Positions 1 to 6,942 of a stretch of 13,558 bases of DNA are shown here, piece by piece (within the stretch, counting starts at the first letter, position 1; each line of letters starts with the position of its first letter). Under the pieces are notes generated by a model. The model ran no database searches. It worked only from the letters and a program-made list of their open reading frames with translations, and was not told where the DNA came from. A program made the position numbers and the translations under genes. The DNA is from an uncultured Verrucomicrobiota bacterium (GTDB taxonomy: Bacteria > Verrucomicrobiota > Kiritimatiellia > RFP12 > UBA1067): NCBI GenBank assembly GCA_946543025.1, contig CAMNLN010000070.1:1-13558 (forward strand), given 5' to 3'.

Positions 1-291
1 TCCGAGACGGCCAAGGAATGGGCCTGGATGCTGTGTTCCGTGCTGACCACGGAATATTCCGTCCAGACCTGGACGGCCAAGCTCAAGATCTACGACAACA
101 AGACGGGGCGCGTGCTCTTCCACGAGGATTACAGCCAGACGTACGAGGATCTCGTCTTCTCGCCGCTTTTCTTCGTGGGGCTCGCCGGCTACACGGAGAA
201 CACGTACGGCTACATGCAGAACTGGTGCCTGACGGCGCTCACCGACCGTGCGATTTCTGCGGCCACGGCGTTCCTCGCGCAGAAGCCGTGA
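1..291 (+). CDS. C-terminal part of an unrecognised protein (left-truncated)
   Basis: The reading frame is open from base 1 and ends at TGA 289-291, giving at least 96 codons; the true start lies left of the window. The ATG at base 28 is internal, because the frame continues in coding style upstream of it (SETAKEWAWM). The visible part is rich in aromatic residues and reads like an exported or envelope protein: alternating beta-type stretches (VQTWTAKLKIYDNKTGRVLF), then a hydrophobic FSPLFFVGLAGY segment and an amphipathic C-terminal helix ending AFLAQKP. I do not recognise the family. An outer-membrane-associated lipoprotein is possible, but no signal sequence can be seen. It ends 19 bp before dinB on the same strand, so the two may be co-transcribed. 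That it is real coding sequence is fairly sure; its function is unknown. Confidence 0.7.
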   Translation, partial: SETAKEWAWMLCSVLTTEYSVQTWTAKLKIYDNKTGRVLFHEDYSQTYEDLVFSPLFFVGLAGYTENTYGYMQNWCLTALTDRAISAATAFLAQKP

Positions 292-310
292 CGGAGACGG
301 AAGGCGCGCC

Positions 311-1471
311 GTGGACAGGCCCGTCATCCTGCACGTGGACATGGACGCGTTCTTTGCGGCCGTGGAGCAGCGCGACCATCCCGAGTGGCGCGGGAAGCCG
401 GTCATCGTCGGCGCGGGGCCGCACGAGCGCGGCGTCGTCTCCACCTGCTCCTACGAGGCGCGGAAGTTCGGCGTCCGTTCGGCGATGCCCAGCCGCACGG
501 CGTACAGCCTCTGTCCGCAGGGTATCTTCGTGAAGCCGCGCATGAAGGTCTATTCGGCCGTGTCGGTCCAAGTGTTCGAGATTTTGGAACACTATTCGCC
601 GTTCGTGGAAGGGGTGTCCGTGGACGAGGCGTTCCTTGACGTGACAGGCACGGTGCACCTGTTCGGCGATCCGCGCACGCTGGGCGAGAAGCTGCGGGCG
701 GAGGTGCGGGAGGCATGTCGCCTGACATGTTCGGTGGGCCTTGCGCCGAACCGGCTTCTGGCAAAGATCGGCAGCGAGGAGGCGAAGCCGGACGGCTTGT
801 GCGTGATGCCGTTCGGGGCGGACGAGGTGCGGGCATGGCTCGCGCCGAAGCCGGTGAAGATCCTGTGGGGCGTGGGGAAGAAGACCAACGAGATTCTGGC
901 GAAGTACGGCTACCGCACGTGCGGCGACCTGCAGGCGGCCGATCCGCGTTTCCTGCGGAAGATACTCGGTGACGCGGCGGCGGAGTCGATCCAGCGCCAC
1001 GCGAACGGAGTCGACTTTTCAGAGATAGCTTGCGAGGAGGAGGAAAAGAGCGTTTCGCGCGAGCACACGTTTGCGGAAGACGAGACAGACCGTGCGGCGG
1101 TACGCGCGACCCTGCTGCGGCTTGTGGAGGAAGTGGGGCGGCGTTTCCGTCGCGAGACGCGTTGGGCGCGCACGGCGAAGCTGAAGTTGCGTGACGGCAC
1201 GTTCAGCACGATCACAAGGCAGGCGCGCTTCGAGCTGCCGGCGCGCGACGACATGACGTTCCGCCATCTCGCGCTGGCGCTTTTCGACCGCGAATGGCCC
1301 GAAGGCGGACGGCGCACCGTGCGTCTGATCGGGTTCGGCGTGACGGACTTCGCAGAGACGCGCGTCGAACCCGAGCCGTCGCTCTTTCCGTCGCCGCTCG
1401 CCTCTGTGATGGACAAGCGTGAACGGCTGGCCGAAGTCCTCGACCGTTTGCACGCGAAGCTCGGCGGGTGA
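311..1471 (+). CDS. dinB: DNA polymerase IV (Y-family translesion polymerase DinB)
   Basis: Error-prone Y-family polymerase that extends primers past damaged template bases in the cytoplasm. The 386-residue protein has the catalytic HVDMDAFFAAVE block (Asp10, with steric-gate Phe15) and the second active-site block SVDEAFLD (Asp105/Glu106). The palm/finger sequence CSYEARKFGVRSAMP and the SVGLAPNRLLAKIGSEEAKPDG segment follow, then a helix-hairpin-helix region (WGVGKKTNEILAKYG) and a little-finger domain. Near the C-terminus EPSLF (about residues 355-359) precedes a charged helix, resembling the beta-clamp-binding motif (consensus QLSLF) of many DinB proteins. The frame is open back to 248, but the start chosen is GTG at 311. 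It has a GGAAGG ribosome-binding site at 299-304, lies after the upstream stop, and puts the catalytic motif at the usual distance from the N-terminus. Family assignment is very sure; no SOS operator was seen. It converges on the SGNH gene with only 29 bp between. Confidence 0.95.
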   Translation: MDRPVILHVDMDAFFAAVEQRDHPEWRGKPVIVGAGPHERGVVSTCSYEARKFGVRSAMPSRTAYSLCPQGIFVKPRMKVYSAVSVQVFEILEHYSPFVEGVSVDEAFLDVTGTVHLFGDPRTLGEKLRAEVREACRLTCSVGLAPNRLLAKIGSEEAKPDGLCVMPFGADEVRAWLAPKPVKILWGVGKKTNEILAKYGYRTCGDLQAADPRFLRKILGDAAAESIQRHANGVDFSEIACEEEEKSVSREHTFAEDETDRAAVRATLLRLVEEVGRRFRRETRWARTAKLKLRDGTFSTITRQARFELPARDDMTFRHLALALFDREWPEGGRRTVRLIGFGVTDFAETRVEPEPSLFPSPLASVMDKRERLAEVLDRLHAKLGG

Positions 1472-1500
1472 CGGCCGGCTTCGCCTCCGCGGCATGTGCG

Positions 1501-2238
1501 TTACTTGCGCAGACGCGGCTCGATGTGTTGCCAGAAACGATCGGCGATGAGCTGCATGCCGAGGTCTCCCGGATGGTTGTAGCGACCGTGGGCGTCCGCG
1601 CGCGCGCGGATGTCCTCCATGTTTACGAACACGTCGTCGCGCTTTTTCGCCACCGTCTCCTTCTCGGTGTCGAGCTTCGGGCGAACGTAGAAACCCTGCG
1701 AGATGAGCGCGATCGCCTTGCCGTCGGGATCGAGGTAGGCGCGGAAGGCGTCGAGCGCATCGCCGTACGAGCGGGCAGGCTTGGGGTCCATCTTGCCGTC
1801 GTCGTACGTCTTCGGCACGTTGGCGCCGAAGAACATCACGATGATGTCCGGCTTGAATTCGCGCGCCCAGCGGAAGTTTTTCTCGCATGACCAGTCGGGC
1901 TTGAAGAACGAGCGCTCGAAGGTGCCGGCCACCTGCAGGAGGCAGCATTGCGCGTCTGGGCGGACGGAGACGATCTTCTTCTGGAGCAGGTGGACGTAGT
2001 CCTTGTCGCGGGCCGAGGCGGCCATGCCCCAGTTGTTGGTCCAGCCGATCTGCGGGCGCGGCCCGTGAAGGGTGATGGAATTGCCGACGAACAAGACACG
2101 CGGCCCCTTGCCGGCGGGGTCGAACGCCTTCTGGTCCTTGGCGTTCTGTCCGAGCGCCGGAACGGGGTTGGTCTGGAAATCGGCGGCGAGGGCACAGGCG
2201 GATGCGAGCGCCAGGGCGAGGAACGTGAGCCTTTTCAT
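1501..2238 (-). CDS. secreted SGNH/GDSL-family hydrolase
   Basis: Predicted exported esterase/lipase-fold hydrolase of 245 residues, perhaps a carbohydrate deacetylase. A signal peptide is clear (MKRLTFLALALASACALA, cleavage near residue 19). Block I is VGNSIT with nucleophile Ser54, block III is FFGANV (Gly138, Asn140), and the last block is NHPGDLGMQLIADRFW with His222. The Asp normally three residues before the catalytic His is absent: position 219 is Arg. This may be a feature of the subfamily rather than a defect. The start ATG (2238-2236) overlaps the rlmB stop as ATGA and has an AAGG-type site about 10 bases upstream, so it is co-transcribed and probably translationally coupled with rlmB. 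The substrate cannot be told from sequence; a sugar-ester role is inferred from the neighbouring carbohydrate genes. Confidence 0.85.
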   Translation of the reverse strand: MKRLTFLALALASACALAADFQTNPVPALGQNAKDQKAFDPAGKGPRVLFVGNSITLHGPRPQIGWTNNWGMAASARDKDYVHLLQKKIVSVRPDAQCCLLQVAGTFERSFFKPDWSCEKNFRWAREFKPDIIVMFFGANVPKTYDDGKMDPKPARSYGDALDAFRAYLDPDGKAIALISQGFYVRPKLDTEKETVAKKRDDVFVNMEDIRARADAHGRYNHPGDLGMQLIADRFWQHIEPRLRK

Positions 2239-3023
2239 TTCTTTTTTCCTTCTCTGATCATTTCGTACATGCAGATGGCGGCGGCGACGCCGGCGTTGAG
2301 GGATTCGATCTCACCGCGCATGGGGAGGACGGCGATGAAGTCGCACGTCTCGCGGACGAGGCGGGAGATGCCCGTGCCTTCTGCGCCGACGACGAGTCCG
2401 GCGCGGCCCTTGAAGTCGATCTCGGTGTATGGCCTCGCGTCCTTGCCCCAGTCGAGGCCGGTGATCCACATGTTGGCGTCCTTGAGCTGCTTCATGGCGC
2501 GGACGAGGTTGACCACGCGGGCGACCTTGAGGTACTCGCTTGCGCCGGCGGAGGCGCGGACGGCGGCGGGGGTGACGCCCGAACCGCGGTCTTCGGGGAT
2601 GACGACGCCCGTCGCGCCGATCGCGCAGGCCGTGCGGAGAATCGAGCCGACGTTCTGAGGGTCTTCCAGGTGGTCGAGGATGACGATCTTGGCGTTCTCG
2701 TCGTCCTCCACGGCACGCAGGATGTCGCCGAAGTCCACGTAGGGATAGGCGTCCGTCTTGAGGGCGACGCCCTGGTGGTGCCCCCCGCGCGTGAGCGCAT
2801 CGAGCCGCTTGCGGTCTTCGGTGCGGACGACGGCGTGCCGCTCGCGGGCGGTCTGGCGCAACCAGGCGATTTCATCCGCCTCGTTCTTGTCGTAGGGCGG
2901 CAGCACCACCTCGCGGACGGCGCGCCGTCCGGCGCGCATCACCTCCACGGCGGGGTTGCGTCCATAGATCCATTCGCCGCCGGTACAGAGCTCGCGCGGT
3001 CCCTTGCGATGTTCGTTTGCCAT
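2235..3023 (-). CDS. rlmB: 23S rRNA 2'-O-methyltransferase, RlmB/TrmH (SpoU) family
   Basis: SPOUT-class RNA 2'-O-ribose methyltransferase of 262 residues; RlmB methylates a guanosine in the 23S rRNA peptidyl-transferase region using S-adenosylmethionine. The N-terminal substrate-binding part begins WIYGRNPAVEVMRAG, typical of RlmB. The catalytic domain shows all three SpoU motifs: LDHLEDPQNVGSILRTA (motif 1, with the RNA-contacting Asn and Arg), LVVGAEGTGISRLVRETCD (motif 2) and LPMRGEIESLNAGVAAAICMYE (motif 3, forming the knotted SAM site). The frame is open far upstream to 4367, but that extension lies antisense to the DUF1080 gene and is not coding. The ATG at 3023 is preferred; an in-frame ATG at 3032 overlaps the promoter -10 box. 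With a predicted transcription start near 3024 the message would be leaderless. The exact rRNA or tRNA target (RlmB versus TrmH-like) is likely but not proven. Confidence 0.92.
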   Translation of the reverse strand: MANEHRKGPRELCTGGEWIYGRNPAVEVMRAGRRAVREVVLPPYDKNEADEIAWLRQTARERHAVVRTEDRKRLDALTRGGHHQGVALKTDAYPYVDFGDILRAVEDDENAKIVILDHLEDPQNVGSILRTACAIGATGVVIPEDRGSGVTPAAVRASAGASEYLKVARVVNLVRAMKQLKDANMWITGLDWGKDARPYTEIDFKGRAGLVVGAEGTGISRLVRETCDFIAVLPMRGEIESLNAGVAAAICMYEMIREGKKK

Positions 3024-3030
3024 GGCGGAC

Positions 3031-3039
3031 ATTATAGCA
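3031..3039 (-). promoter_or_regulatory. extended -10 promoter for rlmB-SGNH operon
   Basis: On the minus strand the sequence reads TGCTATAAT, a perfect TGnTATAAT extended -10 element. It is 7 bp before the rlmB ATG at 3023. A start point about 7 bp after the -10 falls at about 3024, giving a leaderless or nearly leaderless mRNA. No good -35 hexamer is present at the expected position, which overlaps the -10 box of the opposing promoter. Assigned by motif match only. Confidence 0.7.
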
Positions 3040-3053
3040 CAGCGCGGGAGATG

Positions 3054-3062
3054 TGGTATAAT
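3054..3062 (+). promoter_or_regulatory. extended -10 promoter for DUF1080-rnd operon
   Basis: TGGTATAAT is a perfect TGnTATAAT extended -10 element. It lies only 6 bp before the ATG at 3069, so transcription is expected to begin on or next to the start codon. No -35-like hexamer is seen at the right distance. It is back to back with the rlmB promoter, with the two -10 boxes 20 bp apart. Motif-based call. Confidence 0.7.
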
Positions 3063-3068
3063 GGCGGC

Positions 3069-4253
3069 ATGAAAAACAAGATACTGGTGGCAGGAATCTG
3101 CGGCGTGGCGCTCTGCGCCGGGGCCGGCGAACGCGGGATTTTCGGGCTCTACGGCGATACGCCGGACGCCAAGCACGCCTGGGCGGTGCACGACTTCAAC
3201 CGCCCTTACCCGAAACAGGTGGAAACTCCGGCCGGCAAGCCGCCTTCGGACGCGATCGTCCTTTTCGACGGTACGCAGAAGAGCGTGGACGAGAACTGGT
3301 GCGACGCGAAGGGACAGCCTACGAAGTGGCGCGTGAAGGACGGCGCGTTCATCTGTACGCCCCGCTCCGGCCTCGCCTGTACGCGGCGCGCGTTCGGCGA
3401 CGCGCAGTTCCACGTCGAATGGCTCAGCCCCCTCGACGACGCTCGCAAGCACGGGCAGCTCGGCGGCAATTCGGGCGTGATTCCGATGGGCCAGTACGAG
3501 ATTCAGATACTCAACTCCTATGATCCTGACCCAGACGCCAAGGTCGAGCGCAACTACCCCGACGGCATCGCGGCTTCGGTCTATGCGCAGAATCCGCCGC
3601 TCGTCAACGCCAGCCGCCCCGCCGGCGTGTGGCAGACGTACGACATCATCTTCCACCAGCCCATCTGGAAGGACGGAAAGGTTCTCCATCCCGGCACCGT
3701 CACCGTGTTCCACAACGGCGTACTCGTGCAGGACGCTTGGGAACTCGAGGGCATGGGTACGCACCGCGTGCGCAGGCCGCTCGTCCCGCACGCGACGAAG
3801 CTTCCGTGGAAGCTTCAGGACCACGGAGACCCCGTGCCTTTCCGTAACATCTGGATCCGCGAGATCCCCTCGCGCTGGGACAACACCACGCATTCCGAGA
3901 TGTCCGCAAAGGAAGAAGACGTGCGCGCGCTCCGCGAACAGACCGCCGCCCGGCTCTTCGCGCAGGTGGATGCCGCGACGCCCGACCCCAAGAACGTCAA
4001 CGGCGCGCTGGAGGTGCTTTCCTACTCGCTGAAGCCCGACTACATGGCTGCGGCGAAGAAGCTCTGCGCCGGCTACGAGGCGCGGTTGAAATCGCTTTCG
4101 GAAAAGGACCTCGACGCCGAGCGCACCTTTGTCGTCGGTACGCTCAAAGGTTTCAACGTCCTCGTGAAAAACAAAGTCATCGGGCCGGACGACTTTTCGC
4201 TCTGCGCGACGCTCCGGCAGATTGCGACTCGCAAGAAGTGGCCGGTACGGTGA
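3069..4253 (+). CDS. secreted DUF1080 (3-keto-disaccharide hydrolase-like) protein
   Basis: Exported protein of 394 residues built around a DUF1080 / 3-keto-disaccharide hydrolase domain, a concanavalin-like beta-sandwich often found in Planctomycetes and Verrucomicrobia. A short signal peptide is visible (MKNKILVAGICGVALCAGAG). The domain covers roughly residues 60-267: IVLFDGT, then KWRVKDGAFICTP, the GGNSGV strand, GQYEIQILNSY, GVWQTYDIIF and the closing strand HGDPVPFRNIWIREI, all typical of the family. Some members cleave 3-keto-glycosides; many are uncharacterised. The last ~125 residues form a helical tail without a recognised domain. No Shine-Dalgarno site is present and the ATG at 3069 lies 6 bp after a perfect -10 box, so a leaderless mRNA is expected. 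The stop is 4 bp from rnd, suggesting one operon. The family call is firm; the substrate is unknown. Confidence 0.88.
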   Translation: MKNKILVAGICGVALCAGAGERGIFGLYGDTPDAKHAWAVHDFNRPYPKQVETPAGKPPSDAIVLFDGTQKSVDENWCDAKGQPTKWRVKDGAFICTPRSGLACTRRAFGDAQFHVEWLSPLDDARKHGQLGGNSGVIPMGQYEIQILNSYDPDPDAKVERNYPDGIAASVYAQNPPLVNASRPAGVWQTYDIIFHQPIWKDGKVLHPGTVTVFHNGVLVQDAWELEGMGTHRVRRPLVPHATKLPWKLQDHGDPVPFRNIWIREIPSRWDNTTHSEMSAKEEDVRALREQTAARLFAQVDAATPDPKNVNGALEVLSYSLKPDYMAAAKKLCAGYEARLKSLSEKDLDAERTFVVGTLKGFNVLVKNKVIGPDDFSLCATLRQIATRKKWPVR

Positions 4254-4257
4254 AAAC

Positions 4258-5358
4258 ATGGACGCTTCGCCCATCATCCGCACGACGCCCGATCTCGGCG
4301 ACGCCTGCGCCCGCGCGCGCGTGGCGGGCGTAATGGCGCTCGACACGGAGTTCGTCTGGACGCGCACCTACCGCCCGCGTCTCGGGCTCGTCCAAATCGG
4401 CACCCCCGACGCCTGCTGGGGACTCGACTGCCTGCAGGGGCTCAAGCCGTCGGCGCTCGGCGACGTCATCGCGGACGCCTCCGTGACGAAGATACTCCAC
4501 GACGCCCGCCAGGACCTGGAACTTCTCCGGCACTATGTCGGCGCGAAGCCGCAGAACGTGTTCGATACGCAATGCGCCGCCGGTTTTGCGGGTCTGTCCT
4601 CGAAGATCAGCCTTCAGAAACTCCTGCAGGAGGTCCTGGACGTCGGTCTCTCGAAGACGGAGACCTGTACGGATTGGACGCAACGTCCGCTGACCGACGC
4701 GCAGGTGCGCTACGCGCTTGACGACGTTCGTTACCTTGCCGAGCTGCGGCAGGCGCTGCAGGCGCGCGCAGACGAGTTGGGCACGCGCGCCTGGCTGGAA
4801 GAGGAGCTGAAGAAGTACGACGATCCCGGCTTGTACGCGGACGCCGACCCGCAAGAGGCGTGGCGGCGCATCAAGACGGGCAAGATGCGCTTCGAGCCAC
4901 GGCACTACGCCGTCCTTCGCGCCTTAGCCGCCGTACGCGAAGCGACCGCGCAAGAGTGGAACCTTCCCCGTAACTGGCTGGGAGACGACCAGTCGCTCGC
5001 GGACATGGCGCTGAAGGGGCGTACGGGCTTCTTCCGCCACCGTCTGCACGGCGGCCAACAGGAAATGATCGCGGCGCGCTACGCCGCCGCGATCAAGGAG
5101 GCGTTCGTCCTGCCGCCGGAGGCGTGGCCTTCCGATCCGCGCCCGCACTACATCCGTGAGGTGACCGAGGCGTCGGACAGGGCGGTGGAGTGGTTGCGGA
5201 CGCGCGCCGAGGAACTTCACGTGGACGCCGTCCTGATCGCCAGCCGCGCGACGGTGACGGCTTTCATCGACAATCCCGACGACATGGGAAATCCCCTCGC
5301 CGCCGGTTGGCGCTACGAGGCGGTCGGACGAGAGATCTTGGAAAAGTTCGCCGTCTAG
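4258..5358 (+). CDS. rnd: ribonuclease D
   Basis: 3'-5' exoribonuclease of the DEDDy family that trims tRNA precursors and other structured RNAs in the cytoplasm. The 366-residue length fits RNase D. Exo I is ALDTEFVW (Asp29, Glu31), exo II is ILHDARQDLELL (Asp86), and exo III is RYALDDVRYL with the diagnostic Tyr152-x3-Asp156, so all metal-binding residues are present. An HRDC RNA-binding domain follows at about residues 213-285 (RHYAVLRALAAVREATAQEW, then PRNWLGDDQSLADMALKG). The frame is open to an ATG at 4222 inside the previous gene. The ATG at 4258 is preferred because it lies 4 bp after the upstream stop and puts exo I at the usual distance. No strong ribosome-binding site is seen, so re-initiation after the DUF1080 gene is likely. 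No terminator was found after it. Confidence 0.95.
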   Translation: MDASPIIRTTPDLGDACARARVAGVMALDTEFVWTRTYRPRLGLVQIGTPDACWGLDCLQGLKPSALGDVIADASVTKILHDARQDLELLRHYVGAKPQNVFDTQCAAGFAGLSSKISLQKLLQEVLDVGLSKTETCTDWTQRPLTDAQVRYALDDVRYLAELRQALQARADELGTRAWLEEELKKYDDPGLYADADPQEAWRRIKTGKMRFEPRHYAVLRALAAVREATAQEWNLPRNWLGDDQSLADMALKGRTGFFRHRLHGGQQEMIAARYAAAIKEAFVLPPEAWPSDPRPHYIREVTEASDRAVEWLRTRAEELHVDAVLIASRATVTAFIDNPDDMGNPLAAGWRYEAVGREILEKFAV

Positions 5359-5396
5359 AGCGGTCGGCCCAAATGCAAAAAAAGGAAAATCCCCCC

Positions 5397-5426
5397 TTGA
5401 CGGGCGAGGGCGAAGGCGTGTAAAAT
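5397..5426 (+). promoter_or_regulatory. sigma70-type promoter for the RRM protein gene
   Basis: A TTGACG -35 box (5397-5402) is followed by an 18-bp spacer and a TAAAAT -10 box (5421-5426). The predicted start is near 5433, giving a leader of about 67 nt. The rest of the 141-bp gap after rnd holds an A-rich stretch (5372-5390) and no gene. Motif-based call. Confidence 0.6.
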
Positions 5427-5499
5427 GTATTGACAAGAATCGTGTAAGGCGTGTGTCGAAGCGCGGTTCCAATCAAGTGACAAGAAGGATACAGGAAGT

Positions 5500-5832
5500 A
5501 TGGATATCTATGTTGGTAACCTGGCGTACGCCACGACCGACGAAGGTCTCAAGGCTGCGTTTGCGGCGTACGGCGAAGTTACCTCCGCGCGCGTGGTGAC
5601 CGACCGCACAAGCGGAAGATCGAAAGGATTCGGCTTCGTCGAGATGCCGGATCGCGAACAGGCGCAGGCAGCGATCGACGCGCTCAACGGGCAGCCGCTC
5701 GACGGCCGTCCCGTGCGTGTGAACGAGTCCCAGCCCAAGCCTCCCCGCACCGATCGCGGCGACCGTCGTGGCGGTGGGCGTGGCGGCTACGGCGGCTATG
5801 GTCGGCGCGACCGCGGCGACACCCGCTGGTAA
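5500..5832 (+). CDS. small RRM-domain RNA-binding protein with Gly/Arg-rich tail
   Basis: Single RNA-recognition-motif protein of 110 residues, of the kind found in cyanobacteria and several other bacteria and often linked to RNA chaperoning or cold adaptation. The RRM fills residues 1-76. RNP2 is IYVGNL at residues 3-8 and RNP1 is the KGFGFVEM block near residues 43-50, with the aromatic RNA-stacking residues in place. The C-terminal ~30 residues form a Gly/Arg/Tyr-rich RGG-like tail (RRGGGRGGYGGYGRRDRG), likely to add non-specific RNA binding. The start ATG at 5500 has an AAGGA site at 5485-5489, 10 bases upstream. It has its own promoter and is closed by a strong terminator, so it is mainly monocistronic. 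The RNA targets are unknown. Confidence 0.92.
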   Translation: MDIYVGNLAYATTDEGLKAAFAAYGEVTSARVVTDRTSGRSKGFGFVEMPDREQAQAAIDALNGQPLDGRPVRVNESQPKPPRTDRGDRRGGGRGGYGGYGRRDRGDTRW

Positions 5833-5864
5833 AGGTGTGCGCGTTCCACGCGCCGCGCGCAAAG

Positions 5865-5894
5865 AGAGTCCGGTTTCCGCCGGACTCTTTTTTT
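5865..5894 (+). terminator. rho-independent terminator after the RRM gene
   Basis: Perfect 9-bp stem AGAGTCCGG / CCGGACTCT (5865-5873 and 5880-5888) with a 6-nt loop, followed at once by a T run through 5894. It ends the RRM transcript. It is only 13 bp from the start codon of the sugar kinase gene and 1 bp from that gene's ribosome-binding site. Confidence 0.9.
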
Positions 5895-5907
5895 CGGAAG
5901 GATCGCC

Positions 5908-6942
5908 ATGGAAAGGAAGACCGGCAAGACCCCGCCGCGTGTTGTGTTCGCGGGCAACATCCTGCTCGACGTCGTCAAGCAGATTGACGTCTGGCCGACG
6001 CAGGGGCGTCTAGCCTCCATCCTCGGCCAGCAGCGCGCCTGCGGCGGGTCGGCATGCAACACGGGCGTTTTTCTCAAGACGCTTGATCCGTCGTTCGAGG
6101 TATGTGCCTGTGGCAAGGTGGGCGCGGACGAGAACGGCGACTGGTTGCGTGTGTTTCTGCAAGGGAGGGGGCTGGATGTTTCGCGCGTACGCCGCACGGA
6201 CGCCGCGCCCACGTCCTATACGGACGTCATGTCCGTCGTCGGCACGGGCGAGCGCACGTTCTTCCATGCGCGCGGCGCAAACGCCCTCTTTACGCCTGAA
6301 GACATTGACTTGGACGCGCTCGACTGCGATCTCTTCCACCTCGGCTACCTTCTCCTGCTGGACAGTCTCGACGCGCCTGACGCCGCGTATGGCACGGTTG
6401 CCGCACGGCTGCTGCACGATGTCCAGGCGCGCGGCATTCCCACGAGCGTGGACCTCGTGAGCGAGCAGTCGGACCGCTTTGCTCGAATCGTCAGGCCCGC
6501 GCTAAAATACTGCGACCATCTCGTCGTCAACGAGATCGAGGGCGAACAGGCGACAGGTCTCTCCTGTCGCGACGCGGCGGGAAACGTGTCGGTTGAAGCT
6601 TTGCGGCGGATTGCCGAGGCGCTGCTGGCGCTCGGTGTGCGTCGGAGCGTGACGCTGCACTGTCCGGAGATGGGCGTAACCCTGACGGCGGACGGCACGT
6701 TCGCGGCCGTCGGGTCGCTGGAACTGCCGTCCGGCTGGATCAAAGGCTCGGTGGGCGCGGGCGATGCGTTCTGCGCGGGGATGCTTCACGCCATCGTGAC
6801 GGGCGCGGCTCCGGCGGACGGGCTTGCGCTTGCTTCGGCATGCGCGGCGGCGAATCTCGCCGCGGAGGATTCCGTCTCCGGCGCACGATCCCTCGCCGAG
6901 ACGCGCGCGCTGCTCGCGCGTTTCCCAAGCCGAAAGATTTGA
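5908..6942 (+). CDS. PfkB-family sugar kinase
   Basis: Cytoplasmic ATP-dependent carbohydrate kinase of the ribokinase/PfkB superfamily, 344 residues. The N-terminal sugar-binding signature is CGGSACNTG (about residues 45-53), followed by GKVGADENGDW. The C-terminal catalytic signature is GSVGAGDAFCAG, with base Asp near residue 286 and the anion-hole GAGD turn. The start has a GGAAGGA site (5896-5902) 5 bases upstream, right after the terminator T run. It is the first gene of a five-gene same-strand cluster; the next gene is a lyxose/mannose-type isomerase and the third a class II aldolase. That context points to phosphorylation of a ketose (D-xylulose or D-fructose, probably at C1). A tagatose-6-phosphate or 1-phosphofructokinase-like role is the alternative. 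The family is certain; the substrate is inference. Confidence 0.92.
   Translation: MERKTGKTPPRVVFAGNILLDVVKQIDVWPTQGRLASILGQQRACGGSACNTGVFLKTLDPSFEVCACGKVGADENGDWLRVFLQGRGLDVSRVRRTDAAPTSYTDVMSVVGTGERTFFHARGANALFTPEDIDLDALDCDLFHLGYLLLLDSLDAPDAAYGTVAARLLHDVQARGIPTSVDLVSEQSDRFARIVRPALKYCDHLVVNEIEGEQATGLSCRDAAGNVSVEALRRIAEALLALGVRRSVTLHCPEMGVTLTADGTFAAVGSLELPSGWIKGSVGAGDAFCAGMLHAIVTGAAPADGLALASACAAANLAAEDSVSGARSLAETRALLARFPSRKI

Noticed and set aside
248..310. N-terminal extension of DinB from the ATG at 248
   Set aside because: It overlaps the previous gene and would put 21 Arg-rich residues before the conserved N-terminus; the GTG at 311 has a good ribosome-binding site.
239..1000. Minus-strand open frame of 253 codons
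   Set aside because: Antisense to dinB, low-complexity Arg/His-rich translation and no family resemblance.
1472..1500. Possible bidirectional terminator between the convergent dinB and SGNH genes
   Set aside because: Only a short 4-bp GC pairing and no T run on either strand.
2235..4367. A 710-codon open frame on the minus strand
   Set aside because: Only the last 262 codons (from 3023) are rlmB. The upstream part is antisense to the well-supported DUF1080 gene and is an artefact of GC-rich codon bias.
5430..5458. Perfect TTGACA as a second -35 box for the RRM gene
   Set aside because: No acceptable -10 hexamer occurs 16-18 bp downstream (GTGTCG there); the TTGACG/TAAAAT pair just upstream is better.
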